In this document: one piece after another, positions 1-7,930 of the stretch
How positions within the stretch are numbered: the first letter of the stretch is position 1
Layout: the number at the start of each line of letters is the position of its first letter
Origin: Streptomyces sp. NBC_00663
Lineage (GTDB): Bacteria; Actinomycetota; Actinomycetes; Streptomycetales; Streptomycetaceae
Assembly: GCF_036226885.1 (NCBI RefSeq)
Contig: NZ_CP109027.1
Span: forward strand, 1,488,001 to 1,552,000
DNA length: 64,000 bases
Direction: 5' to 3'
Translations under genes and position numbers: made by a program
Notes under the pieces: generated by a model
Told to the model about the DNA's origin: nothing
Databases searched by the model: none
The model's input: the letters and a program-made list of their open reading frames with translations, nothing else

Positions 1-1
1 G

Positions 2-850
2 CCGCACGAGTACGTGCCGTGGAGCGACGGCCGTAACTTCCCCGGCTTCTTCGAGGACGGCGAGGCCTGGGACAAGCAGCAGTCCAAGGTCACCGAGATC
101 GGCCGCATCGCGCTCGTGGTGAACCTCCTCACCGAGGACAACCTCCCCAGCTACCACCACGAGATCGCCTCGCTCTTCGGCCGTGACGGCGCCTGGGGCA
201 CCTGGGTGCACCGCTGGACCGCCGAGGAGGGCCGGCACGGCATCGTCATGCGCGACTACCTGCTCGCCTCGCGCGCGGTGGACCCGGACAAGCTGGAAGC
301 GTTCCGCATGCAGCACATGTCGGAGGGCTTCGAGTCGGACAACCGCCACTCGATGCTGCACTCGGTCGCCTATGTCGCCTTCCAGGAGCTGGCGACCCGT
401 ATCTCGCACCGCAACACCGGCCACCAGTCCGGCGACCCGGTCTGCGACCGCATGCTGGCGCGCATCGCGACCGACGAGAACCTCCACATGGTCTTCTACC
501 GCAACCTCCTCAAGGCCGCGTTCGAACTCGCCCCCGACCTGACCATGCAGGCCGTCCGGGACGTCGTCGTCAACTTCCGCATGCCCGGCCACGGCATGCC
601 CGGCTTCGAGCGCTTCGCCGCGCAGATGGCCATCGGCGAGGTCTACAACCTGCGCATCCACCACGACGACGTCATCCAGCCCGTGCTGCGCTTCCTGAAG
701 ATCATGGAGATCGACGGCCTCGGTCCCGAGGGACAGCAGGCCCAGGAGGAGCTCGGCATGTTCATGGGCGGCCTGGACGCGGAGGCTTCGAAGTTCGACG
801 CGAAGCTCGCGGCGCGCAAGGCGCGGATGGCGGCCCGCGCGGCCGGCTGA
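2..850 (+). CDS. acyl-[acyl-carrier-protein] desaturase (5' end outside window)
   Basis: Di-iron desaturase that introduces a cis double bond into acyl chains on acyl carrier protein, a soluble cytoplasmic enzyme of membrane lipid synthesis. The two iron-binding ExxH motifs are visible as EEGRH (about residue 75 of the fragment) and DENLH (about residue 158). The reading frame is open to the left edge and the first in-window GTG (14) falls inside conserved sequence, so the true start lies upstream; roughly 280 residues of a family usually near 320-330 are present. The alanine/lysine-rich C-terminus and TGA stop are intact. Confident family call; substrate chain length cannot be read from sequence. 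Confidence 0.9.
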   Translation, partial: PHEYVPWSDGRNFPGFFEDGEAWDKQQSKVTEIGRIALVVNLLTEDNLPSYHHEIASLFGRDGAWGTWVHRWTAEEGRHGIVMRDYLLASRAVDPDKLEAFRMQHMSEGFESDNRHSMLHSVAYVAFQELATRISHRNTGHQSGDPVCDRMLARIATDENLHMVFYRNLLKAAFELAPDLTMQAVRDVVVNFRMPGHGMPGFERFAAQMAIGEVYNLRIHHDDVIQPVLRFLKIMEIDGLGPEGQQAQEELGMFMGGLDAEASKFDAKLAARKARMAARAAG

Positions 851-916
851 CCGCAGCCGCCGGGGGCTCTCGATTTTCCGGTGCGGTCCGCCCCTGACCG
901 GCGGCATCATGCCGCC

Positions 917-1756
917 ATGCGAGAGAACACCAGGGTGGAGAGGGCGGTCGGGTTCCTGCTCGGCCTCGTCGACGAGGAGACCGCCGTACAGGTCCGGGCC
1001 CGGACCGGCCTGCCGGAGCCCGAGAGCCCCGCGCAGGCCCGGGGACGGGTCACGCGCGCGTGGACCTGGGCCAGGCACCTTGAGGCATCCGTGGCGCTGT
1101 GGATCCTGGAGAACGACGACCCGCAGCTCAACGCCCTGGTGTGGCGGTACATCCCGACCGACTCCGGTCTGCGCCGCGCCATCGCGCGCGGGGTGCCCTT
1201 CGCTGCCGGTCGTGTCGATCCTCTGCCGGTCGACGTGACCCTGCCGGGGCAGGAACCCGAGGTTCCGCACAGCTACGTCCGCCTTGGCCTCGTCGGCGCG
1301 CTGCGCGAGGTCACCACGGTGCACCAGGGCCGCGCGGCGGCGTCCATGGTGCTGACGCGCGCCGACTGGGCGGCGGTCGGCGCGGCGGACCGCGAGCGCC
1401 CGCTGCCCGGCTACGCCCGCTGGGCGCTCAACGTACGCCCGGACTGCCCGCCGTCGGTACGGGCGGGCTTCGGCACGCACGCGAAGTTCACCCACCGCCT
1501 GCGCCAGGCGGGCGTGTTCGAGAGCGCCGCCGACTACGTGGACTCCGACGGCCCGGCGCTGACCGTCCTGGAGGTGCTGTCGATGGGACAACTCCTGTTC
1601 CCGGCGCGGTTGAAGGAGGCCGAGGACGCCCTCCGCCCGCTCGTCCGGGAGCACTTGGGCGACCGTGAGGACGCCTGGGCGGTGCTGGCCCAGCTGGCGG
1701 AGACGTTCCACGGGAACACGCCGGAACTGATCGTCACGGCGGGCGCCATCGCGTGA
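917..1756 (+). CDS. conserved hypothetical protein, 279 aa
   Basis: I do not recognise the family. The protein is soluble-looking, without signal peptide, membrane segment or metal motif. It starts with a helical stretch (MRENTRVERAVGFLLGLVDE) and is rich in Trp, Arg and Leu. I chose the ATG at 917 because the stretch upstream in the same frame reads as non-coding; an in-frame GTG at 881 is possible. The gene stops 12 bp before a convergent tRNA-like gene and lies just upstream of the vWA/MoxR pair on the same strand, so it may belong to that cassette, but only position suggests this. Confidence 0.7.
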   Translation: MRENTRVERAVGFLLGLVDEETAVQVRARTGLPEPESPAQARGRVTRAWTWARHLEASVALWILENDDPQLNALVWRYIPTDSGLRRAIARGVPFAAGRVDPLPVDVTLPGQEPEVPHSYVRLGLVGALREVTTVHQGRAAASMVLTRADWAAVGAADRERPLPGYARWALNVRPDCPPSVRAGFGTHAKFTHRLRQAGVFESAADYVDSDGPALTVLEVLSMGQLLFPARLKEAEDALRPLVREHLGDREDAWAVLAQLAETFHGNTPELIVTAGAIA

Positions 1757-1767
1757 CCGGCAGGGGG

Positions 1768-1840
1768 ACGGGGCGGCTGGATTCGAACCAGCGTGTTCCG
1801 GTTTTGGAGACCAGCGCGCCTGCCTCTGCGCTACGACCCC
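1768..1840 (-). tRNA. tRNA-like gene, anticodon CCA (Trp-type), atypical
   Basis: Folds by hand as a cloverleaf. The anticodon stem CTGGT/ACCGG carries loop CTCCAAA (anticodon CCA at 1807-1805), the T arm GCTGG/CCAGC has the canonical TTCGAAT loop, and the D stem GCGC/GCGC closes an 8-nt loop AGAGGCAG. The acceptor stem is weak: positions 1-72 (G/G) and 5-68 (T/C) do not pair. No 3' CCA is encoded. The D arm differs from usual bacterial tRNAs and matches the two tRNA-like genes at 7678-7832, so this looks like a member of a special set rather than the housekeeping tRNA-Trp. It could also be a decaying tRNA. Confidence 0.7.
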
Positions 1841-1932
1841 GCCCTTGGCGCCCGATCGTAATGCCTTGGCCCGATGTCAGTGGGTCCTGGTACCAATGAG
1901 CCACGGGGCAGGTTCGGTACGGGGGGCGGGAT

Positions 1933-3336
1933 ATGGCGTACGGGGAGCGGGGGCGGCGTCCCCCGGTGGTCGACCTCGCCGACCGCAGGGCGCTGGAGGG
2001 GTACCGCCCGGCGGATCCGGCGGTCGTGGCGGAGGCGAGCCGGCTCAAGGAGGCGGCGCTGCTGGACTTCGGGCTGACGGAGTCGGCGGTGGCGTCCTGG
2101 CTGTACGCCAAGTGCCACCACCAGATCCCGACTACCGCGATCGACACGGCGGCCGTGGTGGCGTCCGGCGACGGGACGTGTCTGCTGCTGTACAACCCGG
2201 ACTTCTTCGCCGGACTCGGCCTGGACGGCGTGAAGTTCGTCCTGTTCCACGAGGCACGCCATCTGGTGCACCGCCATCTCTTCGCCGACCCGGAGCTGCG
2301 GGCCGACCCGGTCTTCGAGCTGGCCGCCGAGGTGTCCATCAACCACGTGGCAATGGTCCGGCTCCGGAGGACCGAACTGCCCCTGCTGGACGGGCGAGCG
2401 ACGGGCATCGAACCGCGCGCGGTGTACGAGCGGTACCACGCGGACCTGACGGCACACGGCCTGGAGCCGGTCCCGTACGAGACGTTCACCGAGACGGACA
2501 TGCGGGTGTACGGCGAGCTGAGGCGGATGCATCACCCACCGGTGCCGGAGCGAGGGCTGTGCGTGCATCTGCGGGGCGACCTCGTCCCGGCCGACCAGGA
2601 GACCGTCGACGAGGTGACGTCGTCGGCGCTGCTCAACTCCCTGCTGGCGGCCCGGCGCGGACACGCGGGCGCGGAGCGGGAGTTGCTGGACCTCATGGGC
2701 CGCACCGAGGACGGCAGCGCACGCGCGGCGCGGATCTGGGGGCAGCTGGGCGCGGGCATGCTGCGGGGTGAGACCACGCGCACCCGGACGGTCGACTGGT
2801 GGCAGCGCTGGCTGGTCGACGTGCTCGGCTCCAAGCTGCGCGACGGCGAGCGGCTGGTGTACCCGAAGAAGCGGGGCGCGCTGCTCGCGGCGCTCGGCCA
2901 GGACCCGATGCCGGCGCGGCGCGGCCCGGTGCGGGACAAGGTGCTGGTCGTCGCGTACGACACGTCCGGCTCGATGCCGCAGCATGTGATCACCTGGCTC
3001 ACCGAACTCGTGGGCCGGATCGAGGGCGTGGAGGCGCACTGGCTGTCGTTCGATGCCGTGGTGATGCCCTTCTCGCCCGGCGAGCGGGTCTACGGCGGGG
3101 GCGGCACGAGCTTCCAGGTGGTCGCGGACTACGTGGAGGGGCGCACGGAGGTGAACGGCCGCCGTTTCGACGTCACCCCGGACGCGGTCGTGGTGCTGAC
3201 CGACGGCTACGCGCCACCGATCACGCCCGCCGAGCCGGACAAATGGATCTGGCTGATCACCGAGGGCGGCAGTGAGTGGCCCGAGACGCACACACCGGCG
3301 ATGGACTGCCATCGCGTCACCACAGGATCACGGTAA
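1933..3336 (+). CDS. vWA protein with HExxH metallopeptidase-like N-terminus (DUF2201-like)
   Basis: Residues 106-110 read HEARH, followed by LVHRH, which fits the zinc-binding HExxH of the putative metallopeptidase part of DUF2201-type proteins. The C-terminal third is a von Willebrand A domain with the MIDAS motif DTSGS at about residue 344, expected to bind a divalent metal and a partner protein. Length 467 aa, no signal peptide, so cytoplasmic. The stop codon abuts the ATG of the MoxR-type ATPase (TAAATG), implying co-translation; vWA/MoxR pairs such as ViaA-RavA are known to work together. Whether the peptidase motif is active, and on what, is not visible. Start chosen for the purine-rich stretch 5-12 nt upstream. 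Confidence 0.85.
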   Translation: MAYGERGRRPPVVDLADRRALEGYRPADPAVVAEASRLKEAALLDFGLTESAVASWLYAKCHHQIPTTAIDTAAVVASGDGTCLLLYNPDFFAGLGLDGVKFVLFHEARHLVHRHLFADPELRADPVFELAAEVSINHVAMVRLRRTELPLLDGRATGIEPRAVYERYHADLTAHGLEPVPYETFTETDMRVYGELRRMHHPPVPERGLCVHLRGDLVPADQETVDEVTSSALLNSLLAARRGHAGAERELLDLMGRTEDGSARAARIWGQLGAGMLRGETTRTRTVDWWQRWLVDVLGSKLRDGERLVYPKKRGALLAALGQDPMPARRGPVRDKVLVVAYDTSGSMPQHVITWLTELVGRIEGVEAHWLSFDAVVMPFSPGERVYGGGGTSFQVVADYVEGRTEVNGRRFDVTPDAVVVLTDGYAPPITPAEPDKWIWLITEGGSEWPETHTPAMDCHRVTTGSR

Positions 3337-5133
3337 ATGACCACGGACACACAGCAGTTGACCGCCTCGCGACTCGAGTCCTTCATCGACGCGATGATCG
3401 ACATGGGGCAGACCGGCCAGATCTTCGGCGAGCACGGCATCGGCAAGACGGCGACGTTCTTCTCCCACCTCGCCCACGCCCACCCGGACACCACCCTGGT
3501 GTACGTGCCGGCGGCGAACCTGACACCGGACGACCTGCTCGTCAACGCGCCTGTGCGCGATCCGCGCAGCGGTGAACTGGTGCTGCGCCAGCTGGTGATG
3601 AGCCAGCTGAAGCCGGGCACGCCGTTCGTGCTGCTCATCGACGACTCGCTCCAGGCGGGCGACACGATCCAGTCGCAGCTGATGCAGATCGCCTGCAACT
3701 GGACGCTGGGCGAGCACGACCTGCGCGCGCTGGGCTGCGTCGGCGTGTTCCTCACCGACAACGAGTCGCTGACGGAGACATCGGCCCGGCGCGGCGACCT
3801 CGCGCTCCTGGACCGGATGGTCACGATGCGGATCACGGCCAACGACACGTCGTGGCGTCGGCATCTGGCGGCCAAGTACCGCCCGTGGGACCTGCGTCCG
3901 GTGTTCTCGCTGTGGGCGTCCCTCTCCCCCGCCCTGCGCGAGCTGCTGTCCCCGCGCACGCTCGACCATGTCCTCGCCAACGCCAAGGAGGGCTTCCCGC
4001 TGCGCTGGGGCCTCCCCCTGGTCGACGGCGACCGTCTGCGCCTCGCCGAGCCGGGCCCGGACGGGAAGCCCGGGCAGAACCGTACGCACGAGATCCTGGA
4101 CCGGATCGCCGAGGCGGTGGGCGTGGCCAACCCGTCGACGATTCCCGACCCGGTACGACAGGTGCTGCGCGCCGCTCTGCGCAACCGCTGGACGGTGCTG
4201 CTCCAGGGCCCGCCCGGCTGCGGCAAGACGGAGCTGGTGCGGGAGACGGTGCGGGCCGGGCTCGGCCGGGAGCCGCTGTACTTCTCGCTGCCGGTGACGA
4301 ACGTCGAGGACCTGTGCGTGCCGATCCCGTCGGCCGACGGCACCCTCGACAACCTCCTCGCCGCCCACTTCACCGGTCCCGAGCCCAAGGCCATCGTGTG
4401 GGACGAGTACAACCGGCCCAAGGACAAGGCCGCGTTCGCCAAGCTGATGGAGATCACCCAGGAGTGGTCGCTCGCCGGCCGGCGGATCGAGAACCTGCGG
4501 GCACAGATCGCGGTGCAGAACCCGCCGTACCATCTGGGCCGCAAGCTGCTGGTGTCGCGGAACAATATCGCGCAGGCGACGCGTTTCACGGCCTCGCTGG
4601 AGGTCGATCCGCAGGACATCCCGGCCAACGAGTGGCTGCTGGCCCGTTACGGCGCGGACGCCGAGACGGTCCTGGAGTGGTGGAAGCACGACATCGACGA
4701 CGACGGCCGCGCCTGGATCACCAAGCGCACCCTGGAGCGGCTCATCAAGCTGCACCGGCGCGGACTGCCGCTGGAGATGGGCACGGTCTATCTCGGTGAC
4801 GGCGAGTACGCGCCCGTGCCGCTCACCGCGCTCCTCGACCGTCTCAAGGGCCGTGAGGTCACCGGCCTGCGCGAGCTGGCCCGCGACGCGGACGCCTGGG
4901 AGGCGAGGCTGCTCCGCGCGGCCGAGCAGTCCGCGGAGGGCGGCAACGACACGGACGTGGTCCACCAGATCCTCGCCAACGCGGAGCTGTCCCAGCTGAA
5001 GAAGCACCGCGCGGTGGTGGCCCGCCTGGTGGCGCTGCTGCCGGCCAAGCTGCGGGCGACGTATCTGGTGGGGGCCTCGGAGCGGCAGCAGCGGTTCTGG
5101 ACCGAGGTGTTCATGGGGATGCGGAGGCGGTAG
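3337..5133 (+). CDS. MoxR-type AAA+ ATPase with two P-loops
   Basis: 598 aa. Two ATPase cores are seen in tandem: Walker A GEHGIGKT (31-38) with Walker B-like LLIDDS (about 99), and Walker A GPPGCGKT (about 291-298) with Walker B-like IVWDEYN (about 353). MoxR-family ATPases act as chaperones or remodelers with a vWA partner, here the gene directly upstream. Most MoxR proteins have one ATPase module and about 300-350 residues, so the doubled form is notable. The C-terminal 120 residues are helical. The gene ends 3 bp before the stop of the convergent LRR gene. Family confident; substrate unknown. Confidence 0.88.
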   Translation: MTTDTQQLTASRLESFIDAMIDMGQTGQIFGEHGIGKTATFFSHLAHAHPDTTLVYVPAANLTPDDLLVNAPVRDPRSGELVLRQLVMSQLKPGTPFVLLIDDSLQAGDTIQSQLMQIACNWTLGEHDLRALGCVGVFLTDNESLTETSARRGDLALLDRMVTMRITANDTSWRRHLAAKYRPWDLRPVFSLWASLSPALRELLSPRTLDHVLANAKEGFPLRWGLPLVDGDRLRLAEPGPDGKPGQNRTHEILDRIAEAVGVANPSTIPDPVRQVLRAALRNRWTVLLQGPPGCGKTELVRETVRAGLGREPLYFSLPVTNVEDLCVPIPSADGTLDNLLAAHFTGPEPKAIVWDEYNRPKDKAAFAKLMEITQEWSLAGRRIENLRAQIAVQNPPYHLGRKLLVSRNNIAQATRFTASLEVDPQDIPANEWLLARYGADAETVLEWWKHDIDDDGRAWITKRTLERLIKLHRRGLPLEMGTVYLGDGEYAPVPLTALLDRLKGREVTGLRELARDADAWEARLLRAAEQSAEGGNDTDVVHQILANAELSQLKKHRAVVARLVALLPAKLRATYLVGASERQQRFWTEVFMGMRRR

Positions 5134-5136
5134 GAA

Positions 5137-6318
5137 TCAGGCGTCGGGCGGAGCGGTTCGGTGCACACTCCGTACGGCGGCCACGTCGGCCGGGACCGCC
5201 GGTCGCGGCAGGTGCGCGCTGTGCGCCTCCAGGCGTCGTTTGACGCTGGCCGCGATGCCCTGGCCCAGGACGAAGCGGGTGGCCGTGGCGGCGCGGGGCG
5301 CGGTGTCGAGGAGACGGTGGGCCTCGCGGCTGCGCATGCCGGTGTGGGTGAGGACGAGGTGGGTCAGGCGGTGCTCGGCGGTCGCCAGGGCGTCGGCGAT
5401 CGTACCGGCGGCTGTCAGGTCGATGCGATTGTCCGCCGCGCCGAGCACCGCCGCCGCGCGCACCCGGCCGAGGTCCAGCAGGGTGACGCCCGCAGCGGTG
5501 GCGGCCGTCACCAGCCGGGCGGCGGCCTGGGGCCCGATGCCGTTGCTGGCGACCGCGAGCCGGGTGAGCCGCCCGTACGGTGCCCGCCCCAGCGCGTCGA
5601 CGAGACGGAGGGCGCCCGCGTCCCCCAACCGGGCCGCGGAGACGTACAGTTCGTCGATCGCGCCCGCGGCGACCACCGCGCCGAGCGCCTCCGCGCCCGC
5701 CTCGCCCAGCGGGTTGCCGCCGACGAAGAGCCGCTCGATGCGGCGTCCGTTGTCCACGGCGGCCAGCAGCGCGTCGGCGAGGACGACGGCGCCGGTCGCG
5801 TCGAGGCCGGTCTGGACGAGGTCGAGAGTGCGCAACGACCGTGCGGACTCGATGAGTTCGGCCGCCGCCCGGCCACCGCCGGACCCCAGCGGATTGCGCT
5901 TGAGCCACACCCCGGTGACGGCCTGCGGCGAGGCCCGCAGCTGGTCGGCGATCCGGCAGGCCCCGCCCGCGGTGATCCCGTTGCAGCCGAGGTAGAGCGT
6001 CTCGACCTCGGCACTCGCCCCGGCCCCCGCCACCACCTCGGCCCCGGCATCGCCCAGCCCGTCGGTCCCGAGCAGCAGATGCCGTACCGGGGTCGGCCCC
6101 TCCCCCAGCGCCTCCGCGACCAAGGACGCCCCCTCGGGGCCCAGTTCCTGCTTGCACAGGTCGAGGCGCCCGTCGGGCAGTGCCGTACCGGCCGGGAAGT
6201 CGAGCCGTTCACCGGCCGGTCGCCCGGCCCTCAACCAGTCGAGCAGCGGGCCCAGTTCGGCGACCGGGCGCGGTACGACGGACGGCACCCCGGCGAAGCC
6301 GCTCGTCTCCTGATTCAC
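5137..6318 (-). CDS. leucine-rich-repeat protein of ribonuclease-inhibitor type
   Basis: About 393 aa made mostly of LRR units of roughly 28 residues with the pattern LxxLxLxxNxLxxxG. Examples are VETLYLGCNGI, RTLDLVQTGLD, ERLFVGGNPLG and TRLAVASNGIG. The type resembles RNase-inhibitor/RanGAP LRRs, which form horseshoe protein-binding surfaces. No signal peptide, so probably cytoplasmic. The GTG start at 6318 overlaps the TGA of the upstream SDR-like gene (GTGA), a sign of translational coupling; GTG 6321 is an alternative. Convergent with the MoxR-type gene. Inferred role: scaffold or recognition subunit of the cassette. Confidence 0.82.
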   Translation of the reverse strand: MNQETSGFAGVPSVVPRPVAELGPLLDWLRAGRPAGERLDFPAGTALPDGRLDLCKQELGPEGASLVAEALGEGPTPVRHLLLGTDGLGDAGAEVVAGAGASAEVETLYLGCNGITAGGACRIADQLRASPQAVTGVWLKRNPLGSGGGRAAAELIESARSLRTLDLVQTGLDATGAVVLADALLAAVDNGRRIERLFVGGNPLGEAGAEALGAVVAAGAIDELYVSAARLGDAGALRLVDALGRAPYGRLTRLAVASNGIGPQAAARLVTAATAAGVTLLDLGRVRAAAVLGAADNRIDLTAAGTIADALATAEHRLTHLVLTHTGMRSREAHRLLDTAPRAATATRFVLGQGIAASVKRRLEAHSAHLPRPAVPADVAAVRSVHRTAPPDA

Positions 6319-7646
6319 CACTCCGCCTCCTGGTAGTCCTTGAGGAACACCCCGGACAGGGGCTCCCCCGCCTCGCCGCGCACGATCGGGTCGTACACCC
6401 GTGCCGCACCATCCACGATGTCCAGCGGCGTCCGGAACCCGGCCCGCGCCATCCGCGCCTTCTTCGGTGCCGGGTTCTCGTCCGTGATCCAGCCGGTGTC
6501 GACGGCGCACATGTGCACGCCCTGGTCGGCGAGTTCGGCGGCGCTGGTGCGGGTGAGCATGTTGAGGGCGGCCTTGGCCATGTTGGTGTGGGGATGCCCC
6601 GCCATCTTGTTGCGGACGGCGAAGCGGCCCTCGACGGCGGTCACGTTGATCACGTACCGGCGCGGCCGGGGGGACGCCAGCAGCAGCGGCAGCAGCCGGT
6701 CGCACAGCAGCGCCGGGGCGAGGGCGTTGACGAGCTGGGTCTCCAGGACCTCGGCCGGGTCGAGCGCGCCGAGCCGGGCCGACCAGGAGTTCTCCGGGGA
6801 CGGGTCGGGCAGCAGCCCCGCCTCGTCGGCCTCGCGCAGGGCGACGGGCAGGGACGCGGCGCCGCTCTCCAGCATCCGCATCGGCGTGAACCCGGGTGCC
6901 TGCCGAGCGCCCTCGGGCAGCGCGTCGTACTCACCGCCCGCGAGCAGCGCGTACGACTCGGGCGGTCTGCGCACCGTCTGGGCGGCGTTGTTGACGAGGA
7001 TGTCCAGCGGCTCGCCCTCCCGCCGCAACTCCTCGCACAGGCCGAGCACTTGGCGGGGGTCACGCAGGTCGACGGCGAGCACGGTCAGCCGGTCCAGCCA
7101 CTTCTCACTGCCCGGTTCGGCCCGGAAGCGGCGCACGGTGTCGTGCGGGAACCGGGAGGTGACCAGCAGTTCGGCGCCGTCCCGCAGCATCATCAGGGCC
7201 AGCTGGAAGCCGATCTTCACCCGGCCTCCGGTGAGCAGCGCGCGGCGGCCGGAGAGGTCGGTGCTCAGGGCGCGGCGGGCGGTGTTGTCGACGGCGCAGG
7301 CCGGGCACAGCCGGTGGTAGAAGGAGTCGACCTCTCGGTAAGGCGTTTTGCAGACATAGCAGGTGCGGGGCTTGCGAAAGACACCAGAGGTTCCGGCCGA
7401 CGGGGTCAGCGGTGCGTCCTCGCGCCGTTCCGGGGCACCGGTCGCCGTCGCCGCCATGGTCTGCGCGTCGGCGGCGGACGCCTCGGCACCCCTGGCCTTG
7501 CGCCGGCGCAGCCGTCCGTCACGGGCGAAGGAGGCGGCGACCTGCTCGGCGGTCAGTCGTACGGGGTCGTCGACGGGCAGCTCGCGCAGCTTGCCCACGA
7601 CCTGGTGGAAGGCGGCCAGTTCCGCCTCACTGATCGCCTCGCCCAT
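6315..7646 (-). CDS. zinc-ribbon SDR-like protein with degenerate active site
   Basis: 443 aa. An N-terminal helical and low-complexity part (1-90) is followed by two Cys pairs, CYVC (about 96) and CPAC (about 114), a probable zinc ribbon. Then comes a short-chain dehydrogenase fold with nucleotide-binding TGGRVKIG (about 139) and NNAA (about 219). The catalytic YxxxK reads TNMAK and the catalytic Ser region reads NVTAVEG, so Tyr and Ser seem replaced by Thr and Ala while Lys remains. This suggests nucleotide binding without normal redox chemistry. Two tRNA-like genes lie just upstream on the same strand and the LRR gene follows with a 4-nt overlap. Confidence 0.82.
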   Translation of the reverse strand: MGEAISEAELAAFHQVVGKLRELPVDDPVRLTAEQVAASFARDGRLRRRKARGAEASAADAQTMAATATGAPERREDAPLTPSAGTSGVFRKPRTCYVCKTPYREVDSFYHRLCPACAVDNTARRALSTDLSGRRALLTGGRVKIGFQLALMMLRDGAELLVTSRFPHDTVRRFRAEPGSEKWLDRLTVLAVDLRDPRQVLGLCEELRREGEPLDILVNNAAQTVRRPPESYALLAGGEYDALPEGARQAPGFTPMRMLESGAASLPVALREADEAGLLPDPSPENSWSARLGALDPAEVLETQLVNALAPALLCDRLLPLLLASPRPRRYVINVTAVEGRFAVRNKMAGHPHTNMAKAALNMLTRTSAAELADQGVHMCAVDTGWITDENPAPKKARMARAGFRTPLDIVDGAARVYDPIVRGEAGEPLSGVFLKDYQEAEW

Positions 7647-7677
7647 GTGCCGTCCTCGCCCCGTGTTCGCCGTGCCG

Positions 7678-7749
7678 TGGTCCCGACCGGATTCGAACCG
7701 GCGTATCCGCCTTGAGAGGGCGGCGAGTCTGCCTCTGCTCTACGGGACC
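7678..7749 (-). tRNA. tRNA-like gene, anticodon CTC (Glu-type), atypical
   Basis: Complete cloverleaf: the acceptor stem GGTCCCG/CGGGACC is perfectly paired, the anticodon stem CCGCC/GGCGG has loop CTCTCAA, and the T arm GCCGG/CCGGT has the TTCGAAT loop. The D stem GAGC/ACTC has one mismatch and an 8-nt loop AGAGGCAG, and the variable loop has only 4 nt (ATAC). No CCA is encoded. D-loop and T-loop sequences match the tRNA-like genes at 1768 and 7761. It lies 32 bp upstream of the SDR-like gene, same strand, and could be cotranscribed with it. Confidence 0.75.
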
Positions 7750-7760
7750 CCTCGCACGTA

Positions 7761-7832
7761 TCCGGACGGCCGGATTCGAACCGGCGTGACCGCCATGCCA
7801 TGGCGGCGCGCCTACCTCTGCGCTACGCCCGG
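7761..7832 (-). tRNA. tRNA-like gene, anticodon GGC (Ala-type), atypical
   Basis: Cloverleaf with acceptor CCGGGCG/CGTCCGG (one G-U pair), D stem GCGC/GCGC with loop AGAGGTAG, anticodon stem CCGCC/GGCGG with loop ATGGCAT, a 4-nt variable loop TCAC and a perfect T arm with TTCGAAT. U33 is present but positions 32 and 38 (A, T) are unusual. It begins with C1-G72, unlike the usual G1-C72, and lacks the G3-U70 pair by which alanyl-tRNA synthetase recognises tRNA-Ala, so charging with alanine is doubtful. Eleven bp separate it from the next tRNA-like gene. Confidence 0.75.
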
Positions 7833-7930
7833 ATCGCGCCCCCGGATCCTAACCGCACCCCGAACGGCCGGTCGCACGGATTTACGGGAGGCCCCAGCGG
7901 TGCAACGGTGCCCGCAGGGGGTGACACACC

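Noticed and set aside
1768..1840. Housekeeping tRNA-Trp
   Set aside because: The weak acceptor stem and the D arm shared with the other two tRNA-likes do not fit the normal Streptomyces tRNA-Trp.
5161..6336. 391-codon frame opposite the LRR gene
   Set aside because: It mirrors the LRR repeats on the other strand and has typical GC-rich shadow composition (Arg/Gly/Ala).
7860..7930. Fourth tRNA-like gene before the glycosidase-like gene
   Set aside because: No T-loop TTCGAAT or cloverleaf could be drawn in this stretch.
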